The notes: generated from the sequence alone by a model not told the origin. A stretch of 64,000 bases of DNA from Phoenix dactylifera (GCF_009389715.1 NW_024067680.1:1240001-1304000); one strand, 5' to 3'. Numbered from the stretch's first letter, positions 10,757 to 22,965 are shown. A program made the numbers and translations.

Positions 10757-11260
10757 TCAGCAAGAAAAGGCTGCACCATTGGGGGTGGCTGGCTCATTTG
10801 TTTCTTCATTTTCTTGGAATACTACAAGAGCACAAGCTTTAGTAGCACACTCCAACACCTTCTCAAACTCAGATTTTGAAAGTAACTTACTTCCCTTCCC
10901 TTTGTCAGGTTTGGAAAATTTCTCTAATCGAAGAGGACCCAAGATTATCTTTACTCCATCTTTCACAAAAGAATAAGGGTTTCTAAAGCCATCATGAATG
11001 GCTTTTTTGTCATACCGCCATGGTCTACCCAAAAGTAGATGGCACGCATCCATCGGCACAACAACACATAACACTTCATCCTTATAATTCTTCCCAATAA
11101 AAAATTGAATAAGACATTGCTTATTGACTTTTACCTCATTCCCTTTGCGAAACCATGGAAGCTTGTAAGGTTGAGGATGTGACTCCATTTTTTGTTTCAA
11201 TTTCTCCACCATATCCTCAGCCACAACGTTTTCACAACTTCCTCCATTGATAATTACTTC
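10757..11260 (-). pseudogene. Element A protease remnant with altered active site
   Basis: The frame 11224-10757 includes IQFFIGKNYKDEVLCVVVPM and DACHLLLGRPWRYDKKA, which match the core and hydrophobic flap-end region of a gypsy aspartic protease. The active-site loop just upstream (about 11226-11255) reads VIINGGSCENVVAEDMVEKL. The catalytic aspartate expected before the two glycines is asparagine. With that change the protease would be inactive. Confidence 0.65.
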
Positions 11261-11434
11261 ACAAACTTTGTCATGAGAAGTACATCATGTGTGAAAGATG
11301 TTGGTGTGGAGCCACTCATCTTCATCTTTACGATCAATGCTCAAACTCTGCTGAATGACAAGTGATTCTCCATTATCAAGGTAAGTGACTTCTTCTTCTT
11401 CCTTTTGTTCAACAAAAGTCACAATTTTGCGATT

Positions 11435-12361
11435 TGGACAATCAAAGGGAATATGGCCAATTCCTTGGCACTTGAAACATTTGCGAGGATCGGCAAGTGG
11501 ACGACTTGAACTAGCTCCCCCTACTTTCTTTGAGAACTTAGAATTCGTCGCCTTACCTCCAAAAATTTATTTAGAGGTTGTAGACCTCCCTCGGTTGGAA
11601 GGTCCCTTTTTTGTCATAAATTGTTGGCTACTTCCACGAGCCCCCTTAAGTTGTTTCTCCACTTTTAGTGCTAACTTGACAAGATCGGCATAAGTCCAAT
11701 ATGGTTGTAGTTGGACAACATTTCCGATTTCCATTCGCAGTCCACCAAGATAGCAAGCAATAGTCTACTCCTCTGGCTCAGCAATATCACTTTTCATCAT
11801 TAGATGATCAAACTCTATAGTGTACTCCTCCATAGAACTCTCCTTTTGCTTAAAATTGTGGAACTTAAGGAAAATGTCTTCTCGGTAGTTTTTCGGCACA
11901 AATTTTCTCTTAAGCTATTTCTTCATCTTCTCCCAAGTAGCAATATGATTTCTACCTTCACGAGCTCGCTGCTTCTTCAAATTCTCCCACCACAAAGAAG
12001 CGTACTTCTTCAATTTGATGGCAGATAGGTTCACTTTACGATTATCCAGAACATCTTTATAATTAAAGACCTGATCAACCAAGTAAAGCCAATCGATGAA
12101 CTCCTCAAGTTGCATTCTTCCTTCAAACTCCGGAATATCAACTTTCACATCAAGTTGATCTCGCTGAAATCCTTGATTTCGTGGAGCATGTCGACGAGGA
12201 ATAGACTCATTTGAAGATGCTTCACTTCTAGAAGCATAGAATGGATTTTCTTCTTTGTCTCTCCCAGAAGAATCTCCTTCTGAATCATGATGGGAGCCAT
12301 CATGATCAAAAGGTCCATATCGCTCAAGACGTCGCTGCAGTTGTTGTACTTGTCTCCTCAA
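11435..12361 (-). pseudogene. Element A gag remnant
   Basis: The first open part (12361-11915) has an N-terminal coiled-coil-like stretch QVQQLQRRLERYG, then VDIPEFEGRMQLEEFIDWLY and KLKKYASLWWENLKKQRARE, a typical gypsy capsid region. The frame is interrupted and then resumes to an intact zinc knuckle CFKCQGIGHIPFDCP at about 11435-11482 (CX2CX4HX4C). It lies downstream of the PBS, as expected for gag. Confidence 0.75.
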
Positions 12362-12451
12362 CTCATCTACTTCAACATCACATAGATTTCTTTCACAAGC
12401 AGGAGGTGATTCAATATTTGGTCAATGACAACGACCCGTCATAATAACCAA

Positions 12452-12466
12452 TGGCTCTGATACCAA
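12452..12466 (-). other. Primer-binding site of element A
   Basis: The minus strand reads TTGGTATCAGAGCCA, the standard plant LTR-element primer site complementary to initiator methionine tRNA, immediately after the 5' LTR end at 12468. Confidence 0.8.
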
Positions 12467-12467
12467 C

Positions 12468-13235
12468 TGATATCGGGCAAAAAAATAACCAGGTAGGAAT
12501 AATACTGGGCAACTATGATACGGAAAAATAACGGGCTAGAATAGTAAATAAAAGGATAAAGAAAAAGGACTCAAATGGGATACAAATATCACCATCCAAA
12601 GGAAAGATAAACTCACCACCTGAGCAAGAATGCCAAAGGGATACACAAATCACAACCCAAAGGAAACTCACAAGGGATACAGAGCAAGAATTCGCCACCT
12701 ATCGGAATCAATCGAAGGATAAAACTTTAAGAAGAAGCTCTTCTTCACAAGCCAAAGGCTCAATTTGATAAGCAACTCAAGTCTGCAAATTTCATTACCA
12801 TGAAGGGGTTTAAATAGGAAAATTTGGAACAACCCTCCAAGCATAGGTACTTAAAACTTGGAACAACCTTCCAAGCATAGGTTATTAAAACTTGGAACAA
12901 CCCTCCAAACACAGGTAATTAAAGCTTACTACTTCCCAACAACTATTAAATAAGATTATTGCCCCTAGTTAAGCATGAGTAATTAAAGCTTACTACTTTC
13001 CAACAACCATTAAATAAGATTAATGCACCTAATTCATGAAAAGACAAAGAAAGTAAAGGAAAATATGAATTTCCATAGCATCTTGTCAGTCTTGCACAAC
13101 CTTCAGTAAAATCACCAAAACTTCCTCTAGAAAACTCCAAATTGCACATTGTTTGATGCATTGGAAACTAAAGACTAGATAGTGGGCTGGTCTTGGGATT
13201 CATTGGGCCCAATCGGCAGATTCTCAAACACTCCA
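12468..13235 (-). repeat. Element A 5' LTR
   Basis: This 768-bp copy starts TGGAGTGTTTGAG on the minus strand and ends GATATCA at the PBS. It is intact, unlike the 3' copy. It includes two or three diverged tandem words around ggaacaaccctccaa at about 12826-12910. Confidence 0.8.
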
Positions 13236-13827
13236 GTGTCAGAGTGGGGGAGGAAGAAGACTCCAATAGGAGTCTCTTCCCTGCCTGCCTCGTGCCACAT
13301 AGCCCAATTGGCTTTGGGCCTGGCCTCTTCGGGCCGACCCATAGGCCCAAGGAGCCGGCCTTACATGTTTGGTCTTATTTCATCCTCTATTCTGAGAAAT
13401 TATTGCACTTCTATAGGCTTAGAAATGAGTATTATTGGATCTATACACTCATAAAAGGGTTACTATTACTGACCATTATATCAGTATATACATCCATGAT
13501 TTTGGCCTTTTCTATTGAAACAAGATTACGGTCGCTATTGTCAAGAACATACTTAGTTGTCATAGGTAATATAATGGATAAGTGACATTATGTTACAGAA
13601 CCACCACTCGATGTATCAGCATCATTATTTATTTATGGGTATAGAAATAATATCTTGAATTGATCAAGCTCAAAAAAAAAAATCAAAAAAGTAACTAACT
13701 ACACCGGCAAGTTCTATATTGTCTGTTCACCCAAAAGAAGGAAAAAAGTGAGACTTTTACATTGTGTTCTCCACTGATCCAATTTATGGCTGGAACAAAT
13801 CCCAAATTGAACTTTGTCGAAGACTTG

Positions 13828-14082
13828 TTATTGTGATCTTTTATATTTTTCATGTGTAACTTTATCTAAGTCTAACTTGCAAGAAGAAACATCACTATGT
13901 AAAGCATGGGCAGCTGGAGTTGTTAGTCTCCTTACCAGTCCAAGTGCGAAGCAAGCTTCAAGATTTCTAGCTGTGGCGCTCCTATTGAGAATAGTGAAGT
14001 AACGCTCCTTGTTCCACCAATGCATGCTCCATTCTTTCTGCAAAAAAATACGTTGTCCAACCAACTTTGCTTTTGATGCCAT
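13828..14082 (-). pseudogene. Possible fragment of an F-box-type protein
   Basis: An 84-codon ATG-initiated frame contains SATARNLEACFALGLVRRL. This resembles the short repeat (ARN.EA.F.LG...) after the F-box in some plant F-box proteins. Nothing upstream or downstream extends it, so at best it is an isolated fragment. It could also be chance. I regard this as a weak lead only. Confidence 0.25.
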
Positions 14083-14394
14083 TCTAAATATCTTTCACCT
14101 ACACAACATTAAGCGATGCAGCGCATCTTAAGAACTTGGTATGTAATTGATGTCCATATTGAAGAAAAGGAATAGAACGAAAGATGGATACTATTATAAA
14201 ACCTACATCATCCGTAGGTTTTCAAGATCGGATATTGGTGGTGCAAACTCTGAGACTAGCCGAGCAACAATCTCTGTGATGAGATGTTGTGGAAGAGACT
14301 CAATGGTTGTAGTTGTCTTAGCTCTCCGTTGTTTCTTCTCTATAGTCTTTGTGGATTTCACGATTCATGGGATAACAAGGTAGTTTTATTCAGC

Positions 14395-14820
14395 TCGATC
14401 TCTTGATAGTAAGTGGATTCAAAAGGAGGAGAAACAGAGTGAAACAAGAACGAGATAGCTTGAGGTTAAGATGCATGCCACTTGCTACCAATCCTCCTCA
14501 TGAGATGGAAATCCTCGTGATATGTCCGCAAGGTAATTCGATGTCGGGAAGGACTTGGATTCCGCTACGTTCCAAATATGGAAGCAGAGCCGTCTCTGTT
14601 TAGAAATAATTCTATAGGACCAACCAAGCCAAGGGAGGAAGGAGAATCCTTTCACGCGAAAGAAGGGATACGACCCCTGACCATTTTTAGTCATAAAAAT
14701 CTCGATTATGTGGAGGGTGCCCCATATCGGCACAGACCGTATAATTCTTGGGCAAGACAATTTATCGATACGGAAAAATACATACATGATTATAGTAACC
14801 GAGATTTTCGAGACTAGGGA
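14395..14820. other. Open, GC-balanced block of possible organellar origin
   Basis: Between AT-rich flanks, this 425-bp block has overlapping open frames on both strands (14403-14603 and 14578-14817 plus; 14485-14787 minus) and a base composition unlike its surroundings. It ends abruptly at about 14820. Its texture recalls spacer DNA of plastid inverted repeats, but I cannot name a matching plastid gene. Treat it as an unverified candidate insertion of organellar DNA. Confidence 0.25.
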
Positions 14821-16023
14821 TAATATATGATAGGTTATTATGATGAAAACTGAATCAACTTCTTTATTAAATAGTAAATAAGATATTTATTAATTAAAAT
14901 AAAATTTTAGGTAAATTGCAAAAAAAAATTATGATTAGGGGTAAATTATACACTAAATATTTGAAAAACCTATATTCATCTTTTTGAGGATTATTTTAAT
15001 CCAACATTTTAACCCATAACTTGATAAAATGTTAGTCAAACGATTAACTTTAAATGGGATCCAAAATGCCACGTCAGAAAAGAATTAAAAAATGACCAAA
15101 GTAATCCTAAGTGATATAATAATCATCCAAGGACATAAAAAAAATGATCTAAACCTGATACAGTTTTCTTTGAAGCAATATATTTAGACTAAGATCCAAT
15201 CCAATGATCAATCAACTCAATTGATGCAAATCTTTTGGAAACATCTAATCACTTGAGTTGAGTCACATTAATCATAATGCAGCAGTAACTCAATACAATT
15301 GGGTCTGGCTAGGCCAAGCCTAGGTTCTGCATCTAATGCAATTCTAATTGAGTTGAGCTCGATCGAGTTTGGATAAAAAACTTCAAGATTGGGCTTAATA
15401 TTTTTACCACTATTTAGAGCTTGACTTCACTTTAATTCAAAATTGAGCCAAAGTTGAGCATAATTGAACAACTTGATAATCTTATATTGAGCTCGAAATC
15501 AAGCTAGATTCGAGCTTGAATTAACATTTTAATAGATTGAAAAGATAAACAAAATTATGTATGTATACACATGTTCAGACTATTTTGCTGGTTCAAGATT
15601 GATCTGCTTAGCTATGAATGGAGCTTGATCAAGCTTCTATAGAGTGGAGCCTAGCTACAAAGCTTGTTTGATAATCTTATTAATGATCACGTGGGTTCTA
15701 CATGGAATAATTTGGGAAAGGTAGATGAAGTGATATAGGTGACTGGGCTTAAAATTTAACATCTTAAGCTTTTAAGTTGAATTCGGTTCCAACTTATGTA
15801 TATCAAAGTATTCTCCTAGTAAGAATCTAACACTTCTATTTTCCTAACAAGTGGTATCAAAGCCAATAATCGATGATATTTGAAATCGCTTGAAAATATA
15901 AATATGTTGGTGTCTCTTGTGAAGAATGATAACATGCAAATTTGATAAGTGGAGTATGCCAATCGCTTTCGGCAAGTGGACGCGGTGGAGCAAGCCACTA
16001 CAAAAGAAGGAATAACTCCCGGC

Positions 16024-16356
16024 GCTTTTTTTGGTCTCTACCGACGCTTATAAGCGTCGGCGAATTCCCAGCCCACGCGACCCAAAGCGTGGGTCAGACG
16101 TCGGGCAGGTGGGCGTGGGTCCGGTTTTTGCCGATGCTAAGAGGAAGCGTCGGCAAAAACAGGGATTTGCCGACGCTAATGAAAGCGTCGGCAAAAACGG
16201 CTTTCCCGACGCTTTAAAGCGTCGATAAAGCCCAATCCGGTTTTTCGTTTTCGCCGACGCTTTAAAGCGTCGGCAAAAACAGCTTTCCCGATACTTTAAA
16301 GCGTCGATAAAGCCCAATCCATTTTTCGTTTTCGCCGACGCTTTAAAGCGTCGGGA
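16024..16356. repeat. CACTA subterminal palindrome array, left
   Basis: At least six copies of a CGACGCTT...AAGCGTCG motif occur, some as perfect palindromes. 16253-16274 is a 22-bp palindrome containing CCGACGCTTTAAAGCGTCGG, and 16207-16224 is an 18-bp one. A longer unit with gataaagcccaatcc and tttttcgttttc between palindromes is repeated twice (about 16207-16274 and 16290-16353). Confidence 0.85.
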
Positions 16357-16588
16357 TTGCTATTTTTTTTAAAAAAAAATAAAAATACGAATGTAAATTA
16401 TAAAGGTCAAAAAATATGTGCTGCCTAATCATAATAAAAATAATAATTATAATAAAAGATAAGACATTCTATGGATACATAAAATTAAGAAAGGGAAGCT
16501 ATAAGATGACTGCTTTCCAAATCACTGCCAACTAATTTCAGATACCAATTTATATGAACAAGTTATAAGCTTGCAAGAGTGCAAGCTA

Positions 16589-17455
<867 letters not shown>

Positions 17456-17756
17456 CTAGATTCTGAGAGTTTAGTTTTTTAGTTTAACACAGGAGTGAGA
17501 ACATACACACACAAATACAGAGAGAGAGAGAGAGAGAGAGCGCTTTAGTCTAATCATAGTTTCTGAGAGAAATCTAATGAAATCACCTGATATCGATCAA
17601 TTGCTTTCTTCAACAATCAATAAATTCTGTTTTTATTTTTGAGTGTCTCTATAATCATTTTTTCCCTTCAGAAGTGTGAATATATTAGAAAGCAGAGAAT
17701 CCACAAGATGAAGAAAAGTTCTGTAAGAAGAATGTTTCCTTCGAAGGCAAACATAC

Positions 17757-17877
17757 CTTCAGATGGATCTGTCTTAGCTTGAGCTGTGGCTCTCTCCGCA
17801 AAAAGCAACAAAGAGAGGATGAAGAGCAACCGAAAGGCTTGGGACTGGGTGTTGGTTGGAGATCTTGACACCGCCAT
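17757..17877 (-). pseudogene. Captured first exon with signal peptide, receptor-like kinase type
   Basis: ATG 17877 starts MAVSRSPTNTQSQAFRLLFI, continuing through a hydrophobic LSLLLFAERATAQAKTDPSE, and meets a donor GTATGT after base 17757. It therefore looks like an intact 121-bp first exon that encodes a cleavable signal peptide. The AQ..TDPSE ending resembles the mature start of plant leucine-rich-repeat receptor kinases in which DPSE is followed by a variable helix. That identity is an inference from a short motif. No further exon of such a gene is present. It stands between the aldolase and EPSP synthase fragments, in the same orientation. Confidence 0.55.
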
Positions 17878-17939
17878 CTTCCCTCCCTTTGATGGAGAAA
17901 ACTCAACCTAACCCCTGCAGAGGCTCTTGCTGGCATCAT

Positions 17940-18430
17940 GTCCTGTTTCTTATAAGAAGGTGGGGGAAAGGTTCTACCTCACTTAATTTACAACTTGTTT
18001 GGGAGATTATCTGCCACTAATCATAGGCAGCAGATTATCTGCACAAAGATGGCAATTAGGTTTCACTTTGTTTTGCAAGCACAGAAAATGATCACTGTAA
18101 CCATGTTGTGGAATCCTATTACTCAAAGGAAGATTTTTCTTGATCAATGTGGTCTGTAATATTTGATCCCAAACACTCCAATAAACCAAATACCCTTGCA
18201 AATGCATATAGGCAGATGTTAATCATGCCAATCGCATACTTTTGTTGCTTTTGGCAAAATAAAGCTCATGATTATAGCAACCTAACATAATAAACAGTCA
18301 AGTAATCAAACTCCAAGAACCTTGTTGTATGTTATGTGCCAGCAATCAAGCAATTTGTGATTCATGATAATACATGAGTTAGATTACTCATAGAAAATTA
18401 AACTACTATTCGAGGAAAGAACTCACATGC
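17940..18430. other. CACTA interior between aldolase and receptor-like exon fragments
   Basis: AT-rich DNA with no domain I recognise. It may be intron or flank captured with one of the gene pieces. The frame at 18007-18207 (minus) shows no known motif. Confidence 0.35.
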
Positions 18431-18486
18431 TAGCATGGACAGGCAGAGTTGGAAGTTGACATTTTTCCTTGATATCCTCTCATCTT

Positions 18487-18876
18487 CATATTCTGCTGTT
18501 TCCCGCGGACGCCGCGCGGCGGGAGACGGCGAGCTCGGCGGCGCCGGGGGACTCGATCACGGGGAACATGAGTCCCTGGGGGCCGAGATCGAGGGCCTTC
18601 TTGGCGCAGGCGGCAGAGAGCTCCGGAAGGCGGAGGATGGCCGGGGTGCGGGCGGCGGCGAGGGCGTGGAGGCAAGGGAGGGCCTCGACGATGCTGCCAG
18701 AGCCATGCTCCATGTTGACGACCATGTAGTCGTAGCCGGCGAGGCCGGCGATCTCGGCGAGGGTCGGGGAGGAGCGCAGGAGGAAGAGGCCGTAGAGGGT
18801 CTCGCCGGCGACGAGGCGGGACTTGAGGATCCGCGGTTCGGGGGAGAGGGGGGCGGAGTCGGGATCCAGAATAGAG
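18487..18876 (-). pseudogene. HpcH/HpaI-type aldolase fragment in the CACTA element
   Basis: The minus-strand frame reads [78 protein letters not shown] and [20 protein letters not shown], then leaves the family and stops. This is the N-terminal half of the HpcH/HpaI aldolase/citrate-lyase family, which cleaves 2-keto-3-deoxy sugar acids in a metal-dependent way; plants have organelle-targeted members. The (D/N)xEHG and the arginine in ILRLPE are visible. The transit peptide and the C-terminal half with the metal site are missing. It abuts the SF1 fragment at about 18873 in a different reading frame, so the two do not form a continuous in-frame fusion. Confidence 0.85.
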
Positions 18877-19290
18877 CTTCTTCTGGAGCTTGGGAGGGCG
18901 GTAGTCGGCCGAGGGCTTGAACACTAGGTTCCGGCGGATGAGCTGGGAGATGAATTCTTGCCGCTCCTTCGTCAGCCGCTCCCTTGCTCGATACCCCCGA
19001 GTATTGATCCTGATACCGATGGTGTCGTAGATTGGCTCCGGAGAGGGGGAGCGGGCGCCCTCTGGCCGGTCGTCGAGGGGCATGCCGGATTGAAGAAGCC
19101 GGTTGATTTCAAGAAGCCTTAAGTTGAGCGCCTGGACTTCGGGGTCGAGGTCGGCGACGAACTCCTTCATGAAGTCAGGGAGCTGGACGACCGGCTTGGG
19201 CTCCTCATCGGCCCATCGGGTCTTTCGCTTTCGGCCAGCAGAAGACCCATCGCCAGCGCTGTCGCCGGACACCGGAGGGTCCCAGCGACT

Positions 19291-19322
<32 letters not shown>

Positions 19323-19600
19323 TATTGATCTCCTCCTCCCCGCCGGACACATCCTTGTCGGTGCCACTGTGGGTCACGGCAACCAGGCCGTTCTCGGAGA
19401 CCGGCGTCCTCTCGCCCGCAGCGGCGAGAGTCTGGCCGTCGGCTTGGTCGGGCGGGGGGTAAGGAGGTGGGTTTTCAGGGGTAGGGGGAGGGGGGAAGTG
19501 GTCGCAGTAGTCGAGGGTTTCGGAAGGAGGAGGAGGGTTTGAGGCGACGGATTGGAGGGTTAAATAGATGCTTGCATTCCGTTCTCTTCGATCTCTGGGT
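18873..19600 (-). pseudogene. Splicing factor SF1 (branch-point binding protein) N-terminal fragment
   Basis: The minus-strand frame includes an arginine run then [98 protein letters not shown] and [13 protein letters not shown]. This is the N-terminal region of plant SF1, which recognises the intron branch site with U2AF. The basic RSRWD is a U2AF-ligand motif, SPSP is the conserved phosphorylation site, and the helix-hairpin region follows. The sequence stops just before the KH-QUA2 RNA-binding domain, where the aldolase fragment begins. There is no ATG at the head of this frame; the long open frame starts at GTG 19644. The RNA-binding part and zinc knuckles are missing. Confidence 0.88.
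19289..19322. repeat. (CGG)n trinucleotide run
   Basis: About eleven CGG units. On the minus strand they encode the arginine run directly before the SRWD motif in the SF1 fragment. Confidence 0.85.
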
Positions 19601-19689
19601 TGAGGGAGGAGGGATGAGAGAGAGAGCGCGGTGGCTTCTGACACAAGCTCGTTGGCTTCCGACGCCTTTGGAGTTTGGAGAGGTCGTGG

Positions 19690-19853
19690 GCTTCCGACGA
19701 CGCTTTTTAGCGTCGTCTTAGGCCCGCAACTACCCGGACCTTTATAAGCGTCGTCTGTTGCCGACGCTTGTTAAAAGCGTCGGCAAATGTTGACGCTAGG
19801 CTAAATATTGCCGACGCTTTAAAAAAGTGTCGGCAAAAAAGCGTCGTTAAAAT
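19690..19853. repeat. CACTA subterminal array, right
   Basis: Words such as cgacgctttttagcgtcg, gccgacgcttgttaaaagcg and gccgacgctttaaaaaagtg repeat in direct and inverted orientation. They mirror the left array and lead into the terminal tttttctgtagtg at 19858-19870. Confidence 0.8.
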
Positions 19854-21194
19854 CCACTTTTTCTGTAGTGAAGATTCTGACTCTAAATGGGAGCTCAGAC
19901 ATAGTTGTCGGAAGATCTACCCTTTTTAAGGAAACATCATTTTCGGAGGGTGGAACTCTTAGATTGGAAAACAGGTGTGGCTTTTGGGGTGTCGTCTCGC
20001 CGAGTGGAGTGATAACAAATGGTGCATGCAATAGTAAGAATAGGGAGAACATTGAGGAGTCCTCTCGCATGACATAATTAATAAGAGGAAATTGATTTGG
20101 ATGAGTCTCGGATTTTTCCGTGACAAACCTTTGATGCAAAATAAGAAAGTGCAAATAATTTATTATATTCTTCCTTTTGTGTAAATAAAAAATTAATATA
20201 GGATGAGTTGCGATGATTGCATACTAAGAAGAGGCCAATGCTCCATAATATTTAAAGACTACTAGGGAGGCGCAGCTTCTATTATAGATAAACGGTGCCA
20301 TCAACTGAATTGTTTTTTTTGCGGCTCCATTTCGATAGATTTTGTTTGGATGGATCGTGTCGATGTCAGAAATTTTATTTTTCTAATTTTGTTGGCCACC
20401 GTGTAATAATAAAAAAAAAAAAATCCTTTCTCACCCTCAAATTTAATGCTTTTAAGCACTCCCGGCGGTCCGACAAGCCGCTTTGTCTCCTCCACCAAAC
20501 ACATCATCCTTTGCGTCGTTCTCAGACCGCCAAAGACATTGACAGATAGCCGGTGAAGGTGATTACTTCTCTCAAAAGTCCTTTTTCCCCCCTCTCTTTT
20601 CCCCTGATACGATCTTTGGAACAAAACCCACTATTTTGTTTTGATTTTCGGATGTTTGCCCCGTGGAATGATCGCTACGATTTAGAGGGGAGGTTTAAGG
20701 TTTTGTGATGATGGGCGGAGATGATATTATGGTTTTGGATCGTTCCGTGCTTCTGCTTCACGAAAAAAATCACCTTTTTTTATTTCATTTTTCAAACAAA
20801 ACTACTTTTCTCTTATTGGATGCGGGGTATTTGAAATTATCATGAGATTTTGAGAGCTATTCTTAAATTCGTGCTCTTTGGGCTTTGTTTTTTTGACTAA
20901 CGAGATGTTTTTAGGGTTTTGTAATAGTGAGTGTTGATGAGCTTACGGTTTTGGATTGCACTGTGATTCTGTCTTATCGAAAAGATACCTTTTTTATTTG
21001 TTACTGATTTTATCCATGAAACAAAACCATCCTTCTCTTTGACTTAGTTATATAGGTTTGATATTATCATGGGTTTTTGATTGTCGTTATTGAATTTGGG
21101 CTCTCGGATTTCTGTTTTCAGGAGAGGTTCATGTTTTTGGATGGCGGGCAGGGAATAATTTTAGATTTTGGTATGCTACATGCTCCTCTCACAC

Positions 21195-21196
<2 letters not shown>

Positions 21197-21257
<61 letters not shown>
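21197..21257. repeat. (TA)n microsatellite
   Basis: About 60 bp of uninterrupted AT dinucleotide. Confidence 0.95.
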
Positions 21258-21261
<4 letters not shown>

Positions 21262-22962
21262 TTGATTCTGAAATCATCATGGAGTTGTGATAAGTGATGT
21301 TGAATTTCGGCTCTTCTTGTCTGATTAGTTCTTCTGAGAGAAAGAACTGGGCAGTCTGAGGAGTTTCAAGTTTTGATTTTTTTTAATCATTTATCTTTTT
21401 TAGTCATATGATCTTTTAGATGAAGCCATTTTGTCTGATGCCTCGGCTCTTGGATTTGAAACAACCACGCAGTAGTAGCTGTTATTGAATTGTGTTTATG
21501 GGTTTATGTTTTCAAAGATGATACTAGTTTATATGTGATAATCAGGAATAAGACTCTTAGGTTCAGGTTGCTATTCTGTTTCTCTTTGGGATACTGGGTG
21601 CATCTCTCTCTCATTTTTTTTCCTTCTTTTTGGTCCTATTAACAAATTCGCTTTATCTGACACTTGGATAATAGGTATATGGGTTTTGGAGTGGTCAGGG
21701 ACTTTTATAGCAGTTGTTAACTGGGGCTTATGGGCTTTTGTTTTGAAAGATGATATTAGTTTTAAATGTGATGAATAAGGATAAAACTTCTGGGTTGGAT
21801 CCATGATTCTCTATATGCATGTGCTTGGTAATGTTAATGAATGCTACTTGGTCCTTATCTCTTTCACCTTTTTCTCCCCTCTTCTTCTAAGGAATTTTGA
21901 TCCCCTGAATGTAGTCGCCCGTCTGATATTTAGATACTAGGTTTGGAATGATCATGGGATTTGGATAGCTGTTTTAGAGTATTCTTTTAGATTTTTGTTG
22001 AAAAGATAATTCTAGTTTTTTTACGCGATTGTGAAGACAAGAGTTTGGGGCATGGATTACTATTTTGCTTCTCTACACTCGAGCTCGAAAACTTTCAAGG
22101 GAACATTTTGTCTTCTGAAAAAAGTTAGTTTTCCAATTTGATTCTTAAAGAAGAAAAGAAAAGCCTGCTTTTGTTTGATGGTTAGATACTTGGTTCCTAG
22201 AGTGATCAAGGACTTTGTCTGTTGTTTTTGAGTTGTGCCAATTGGTTTTTTGGATTTGGTGAATAAGATTTATGTGTAATGGATAGGGTGAAATCTTTGG
22301 GCTTGGTTTGCTATTATGTTTAACCTAGAAATCTAGTATATTTTAACAGATACCTGGGTTGTAGATTGCTTGTGCGCTTTTGATAGCTGTTTTTATTGTT
22401 GGTCTTTTGAGATTTTTTTTTTCCATATATAAAAAGGATTTAAGGTTTTATTTTTATGGACGGATGAAATTTGGGATTCCAGTTGCTCACTCTTTCTAAA
22501 TAGTTGTCACTTTGTATTCTTAATGAAGAATTCTTGGTCAATATATATTATTTTATAATTTTTGTTTTCAGCATATTTCTGGTTTTTATATGATAGTCAG
22601 TTTTTACTGAATAAATTTGTTGTTCCTATGCGATGATAAATATGCTATTCAGTGATTAACCAGAAAAAGAAAAAGAAATGTTATTCAGTGTGTTTCTCTT
22701 TTTTCTTCCCATAGTGGATGTTTCTTTAATTTTGTTTCCTATAAAGGTGTTAGATTTGTTACTCTATCATTTTTTGCTGATCTCAAAGTAAAAGGAATAG
22801 GTAACTGTGCTCTCTTTTGTTTTGCTCCAATGAATGGAAGGAACCAACCTTCTGTTTAAGTCATAGTTGCCACCAGGGGAAATGGATGTGAGAAACAATA
22901 TGAAGGCGGGAAGTGGGAACAATCCTGAAAAAAGCCCCCCCATGGGAAATGGAAACAATGAC

Positions 22963-22965
<3 letters not shown>

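Larger units (their letters stand above)
3700..13235 (-). mobile_element. Ty3/gypsy LTR retrotransposon A, internally deleted, split by element B
   Basis: LTRs are recognised by direct comparison. The 5' LTR is 12468-13235. The 3' LTR is in two pieces, about 3700-4525 and about 9413-9470, because element B (4552-9377) lies inside it. The PBS at 12452-12466 abuts the 5' LTR. Going down the minus strand there follow gag (12361 to about 11435), protease (about 11255-10990), reverse transcriptase (about 10700-9860) and then, without RNase H or the catalytic core of integrase, the C-terminal end of integrase (about 9850-9500). Most of RNase H and integrase has therefore been deleted. Several stops and shifts break the frames. 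The 5' LTR runs on the minus strand from TGGAGTG to GATATCA. The far 3' LTR end is too diverged to fix a target duplication. Confidence 0.85.
13236..15995. other. Intergenic region, mostly unrecognised
   Basis: It begins with the repeat shared with 250-335 (at 13248-13320) and is AT-rich from about 14820 to 15995. Apart from the two weak entries inside it, I see no gene, RNA or transposon ends. Confidence 0.4.

Noticed and set aside
18430..19644. A continuous 404-codon open frame on the minus strand that could be called a gene
   Set aside because: It starts at GTG rather than ATG. After the SF1 part it reads the aldolase fragment in the wrong frame, giving an arginine- and proline-rich nonsense tail. 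It is a product of fragment fusion and high GC.
21077..21265. Open frame ending in alternating Ile-Tyr
   Set aside because: It is the translation of the TA microsatellite.
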